A DNA stretch of 64,000 nucleotides, from assembly GCF_937616625.2 (NCBI RefSeq), contig NC_065571.1:8992501-9056500 (forward strand), in the 5' to 3' direction. Below, in pieces: positions 61,547-64,000 of this stretch. Made by a program: the position numbers and the translations under genes. Each line of letters begins with the position of its first letter. Position 1 is the first letter of the stretch. A model generated the notes under the pieces. The model searched no databases. It was not told the origin of the DNA and worked only from the letters and a program-made list of their open reading frames with translations. This stretch comes from Mercurialis annua (Eukaryota > Streptophyta > Magnoliopsida > Malpighiales > Euphorbiaceae).

Positions 61547-64000
61547 ATGGCCGGATTTGGAACTCAGCTTTTCATTGTTAGAATGATCAACAAAGCTGTT
61601 TTTGCTGCTTTCACCTGCATTTTTGCATTAGGTATGTATTAAAATTTATCGAGTTTTATTAATATGTTTCAACATTTTTAAAAACGATTATGAAACTTGT
61701 AAACTTTTAAATTTAATATTCTTTTTTGTCTCGCCGTCTTTTGTTTCTGCATTCCTACTTTAGTATTTTACTGTTTTCAATACATATCTTCAACATTCTG
61801 CCATGAAAACAAAAGTTCATATATTTCATTTGAAATTTATGAATCTTATGTTTTTTCGTTTTTGAAAATGATCATGAAACACCAAAAGTTTAAATTCAGT
61901 ACCTATTTTTTTGTAAAGAATATTGTTTTCATTATCTTTTTTATTTCAGTATTTTCTACTTCTTCCGTACAATATAGTTATGCAGATGGTATTCATCGGA
62001 AAACATTTCAACTTTCAAGATAGTATTGTATTTAATTTTATGAAAAAATATATAACACATGCATGCAGATATTTATATACTAGTTGTTATATTATATGAT
62101 AAATATATGCAGGAGGGGCTGTGGTGGGAGTAGTGATAGGAGCCATAAAAGGGCAGACAACAGAAACTGGGTTTGTTAGAGGCTCAGGAATTGGTGCAGT
62201 TGCTGGTGCAATCACTGCTGTTCAGCTGCTTGAATCAGTTGCTGATGGTGAGCCGTTGTCCAAGGTATAACAACCCTACACGCATACTTATATACTTATT
62301 TATACATTATATATATTCAATCTACAAATATATATATATTCTATATATGCATGCATGCTTATGTACTATATATTATAAATAGAAAGTGAACCTAAAAAAT
62401 TCAACAAAAAAAGTATAAATATAAAACCACATTCCATGGAATTAAAAATCACTAAATCCAAATGGTACCTTAGTAAAAATACTCTTTGTTCGAACTAGTG
62501 TTTTTAAATAAAATCGGTAGTCGAATCAACGAGGCTAGTAGTTTAACTGGTTTAACGGGTTGAGTAAATTATATGTAAAAAATAATTTTGAATAATGATG
62601 TATCGTCTAACCGTTCAACTGGCTACAATACAACCACCGATTTGATCAGTTTGGGATCAACTGGTACAATTCGGTCATATATTAGCCGCTTTTCTAATTT
62701 TAAGTTACTAAATTGGACCTGACAGCTACTCGATTCTCGGTTCGACCGATTCCATCAGCTGAGTAAATTATATGTCAAAAATAAACCTTGAACATGTTTA
62801 TAGTCTTACAGGTTCAATTGCCTATTCAACTACCGGTTTAGTTATGGTCAGCTGACATGATTCAATCCAATCCAGTTAGACTAAATACTTGAACTTTTTT
62901 TTTCCCTCAAAAAAAAAAGTTCAAGTCTACAAACAACCGGCCGGTTTTTGTTTCTACCGATCGGCTCGATCTGATTTTTAAATCACGGGTTCTAATTGAA
63001 CCTTTAAAAAGTCTCGATTGTTGTTAAACTCGCATTATTTAGTTTCAATATATCCATCCTTAGAAATTGAAGAAAAAACCAGACATTTTATTTAAGTCAA
63101 TTTCGGAAGCTAAATAAAGAGTCTTAGAAAGTTTGGACTTGTGGGTCATTAGGCCTTATTATAAAGGTAGCTTTTCTTTTTTTTAATTGAAATGTTCCTA
63201 TCAACTTAATTATTGTTGTTTTCAATTTAATTAATAAGGTGGGTCATTTTAATTTCTGATTGAGAAATTTGAAAAAGATTAGAAATTTATTTATTTATTG
63301 ATTGGTTAGTTGATTATACAATTTGTTTTGTAGGTAGCATTATTTTATAGTTTGATGAATGGGAAGGTCTTCATGGAATGGGTAAGTCCTGCATTGCTAA
63401 AAGCTTATCAGTGGCAAGTAAGTAAACATTTTCCTTATGAATATCATCTTTTACTTCCAATATTTGTAGCAACTAGTTCATAATAGATTAAGTTTAAACG
63501 AGGGAATTAATTACACGATTTAACGAATACTATAATAATTATGAGAAGAGTCGATGAAATACGGTCTAGATATCTATTATTGACCTAAAAATAAAAAGTA
63601 TTGTTAATGGTTAAATGTGAGTTAATTGACATAATGCACAAATTTAAATACCGTGATTTTATTCGTATATTTTTTGTGTGGGGATTTTAGAAAAGTAACA
63701 AATCGGGTAATTTATAACTCTTAGGTCAGTGCACTGGAAACTACTTACAGAGAGATTTCAGACATTTATGATACAACTGGAAGTAGAGGATTGTCCAAGA
63801 ATTTCATTCAAAACCTCCCTGAATTTACATTCCAATCTACCAACATTCAATCCCATGAATTTTGCTGTTCAATTTGCTTGCAGGTAAATTATGTGATTTA
63901 ATTAAGTTTTTTATTGCTTAAAAGTAAATTTTATTTGCTAATTGCAGAGTATCTCTAATAAATTGTAATTTTTGTTTGGCAGGATTTTAGAGATGGAGAC
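61547..64000 (+). CDS. NEP1-interacting-protein-like RING E3 ligase, 5' part
   Basis: Exons 61547-61631, 62113-62264, 63334-63417, 63725-63883 and 63983-64000 (continues beyond the window), in frame. The N-terminal ~60 residues hold hydrophobic, Gly/Ala-rich segments (AVFAAFTCIFALGGAVVGVVIGAI and GIGAVAGAITAV) that suit one or two membrane spans. The middle (KVALFYSLMNGKVFMEWVSPALLKAY) and the later DIYDTTGSRGLSKNFIQNLPEF are typical of the NIP/ATL25-27-like group. The RING begins CCSICLQDFRDGD with the first Cys pair; the remaining zinc ligands are off the end. Members are membrane-anchored RING-H2 ubiquitin ligases; some bind a plastid RNA polymerase subunit. Start at 61547 chosen because it gives the normal MAGF-type N-terminus. 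Confidence 0.88.

Overview
This is nuclear DNA from a flowering plant, most likely a eudicot. It is AT-rich, with short exons split by many GT..AG introns, typical plant nuclear gene families, and abundant MITEs, LINE remnants, copia debris and LTR-like insertions. No prokaryotic, organellar or viral gene block was recognised. The species cannot be named from the sequence alone. Gene models were spliced by eye from reading-frame continuity and GT/AG junctions.

Left part (1-10.5 kb): the 3' portion of an NDUFAF2/mimitin-like complex I assembly gene (+), then MITEs, a decayed LINE, a TG..CA LTR-like element, and an intact single-exon S-protein-homologue gene (9226-9663) with a 200-bp near-palindromic MITE 47 bp past its stop. 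Middle-left (10.5-29 kb): a complete 20-exon mitochondrial aconitase (+), a transposon-rich spacer, an RNI-like gene (-), and divergent from it AUG4 (augmin subunit 4, +).

Middle (29.8-42 kb): two eIF1/SUI1 genes (+) flank about 11.5 kb of repeats. That block holds a hAT-like element with a MULE-type MITE nested inside, a thaumatin-like pseudogene (-) with a probable solo LTR 127 bp upstream of its old start, diverged tandem repeats, a Stowaway MITE and unclassified repeats. The second SUI1 has lost the conserved NGKK-type basic loop.

Right part (42.6-64 kb): a complete 8-exon calcium-dependent protein kinase (-), two short LINE-derived retroposons with intact target-site duplications upstream of it, an RS-rich RRM protein gene (-), a long-TIR MITE, further repeats and hairpins, and the 5' part of a NEP1-interacting-protein-like RING gene (+) that runs off the end.

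The genes are ordinary, functionally unrelated plant genes: respiration and TCA cycle, microtubule nucleation, translation initiation, calcium signalling, RNA processing and ubiquitin ligation. The unusual content is in the repeats: several elements can be bounded exactly by TSDs, one nesting can be resolved, and one dispersed LTR-like family keeps a conserved hairpin. I found no convincing previously undescribed multi-gene system.
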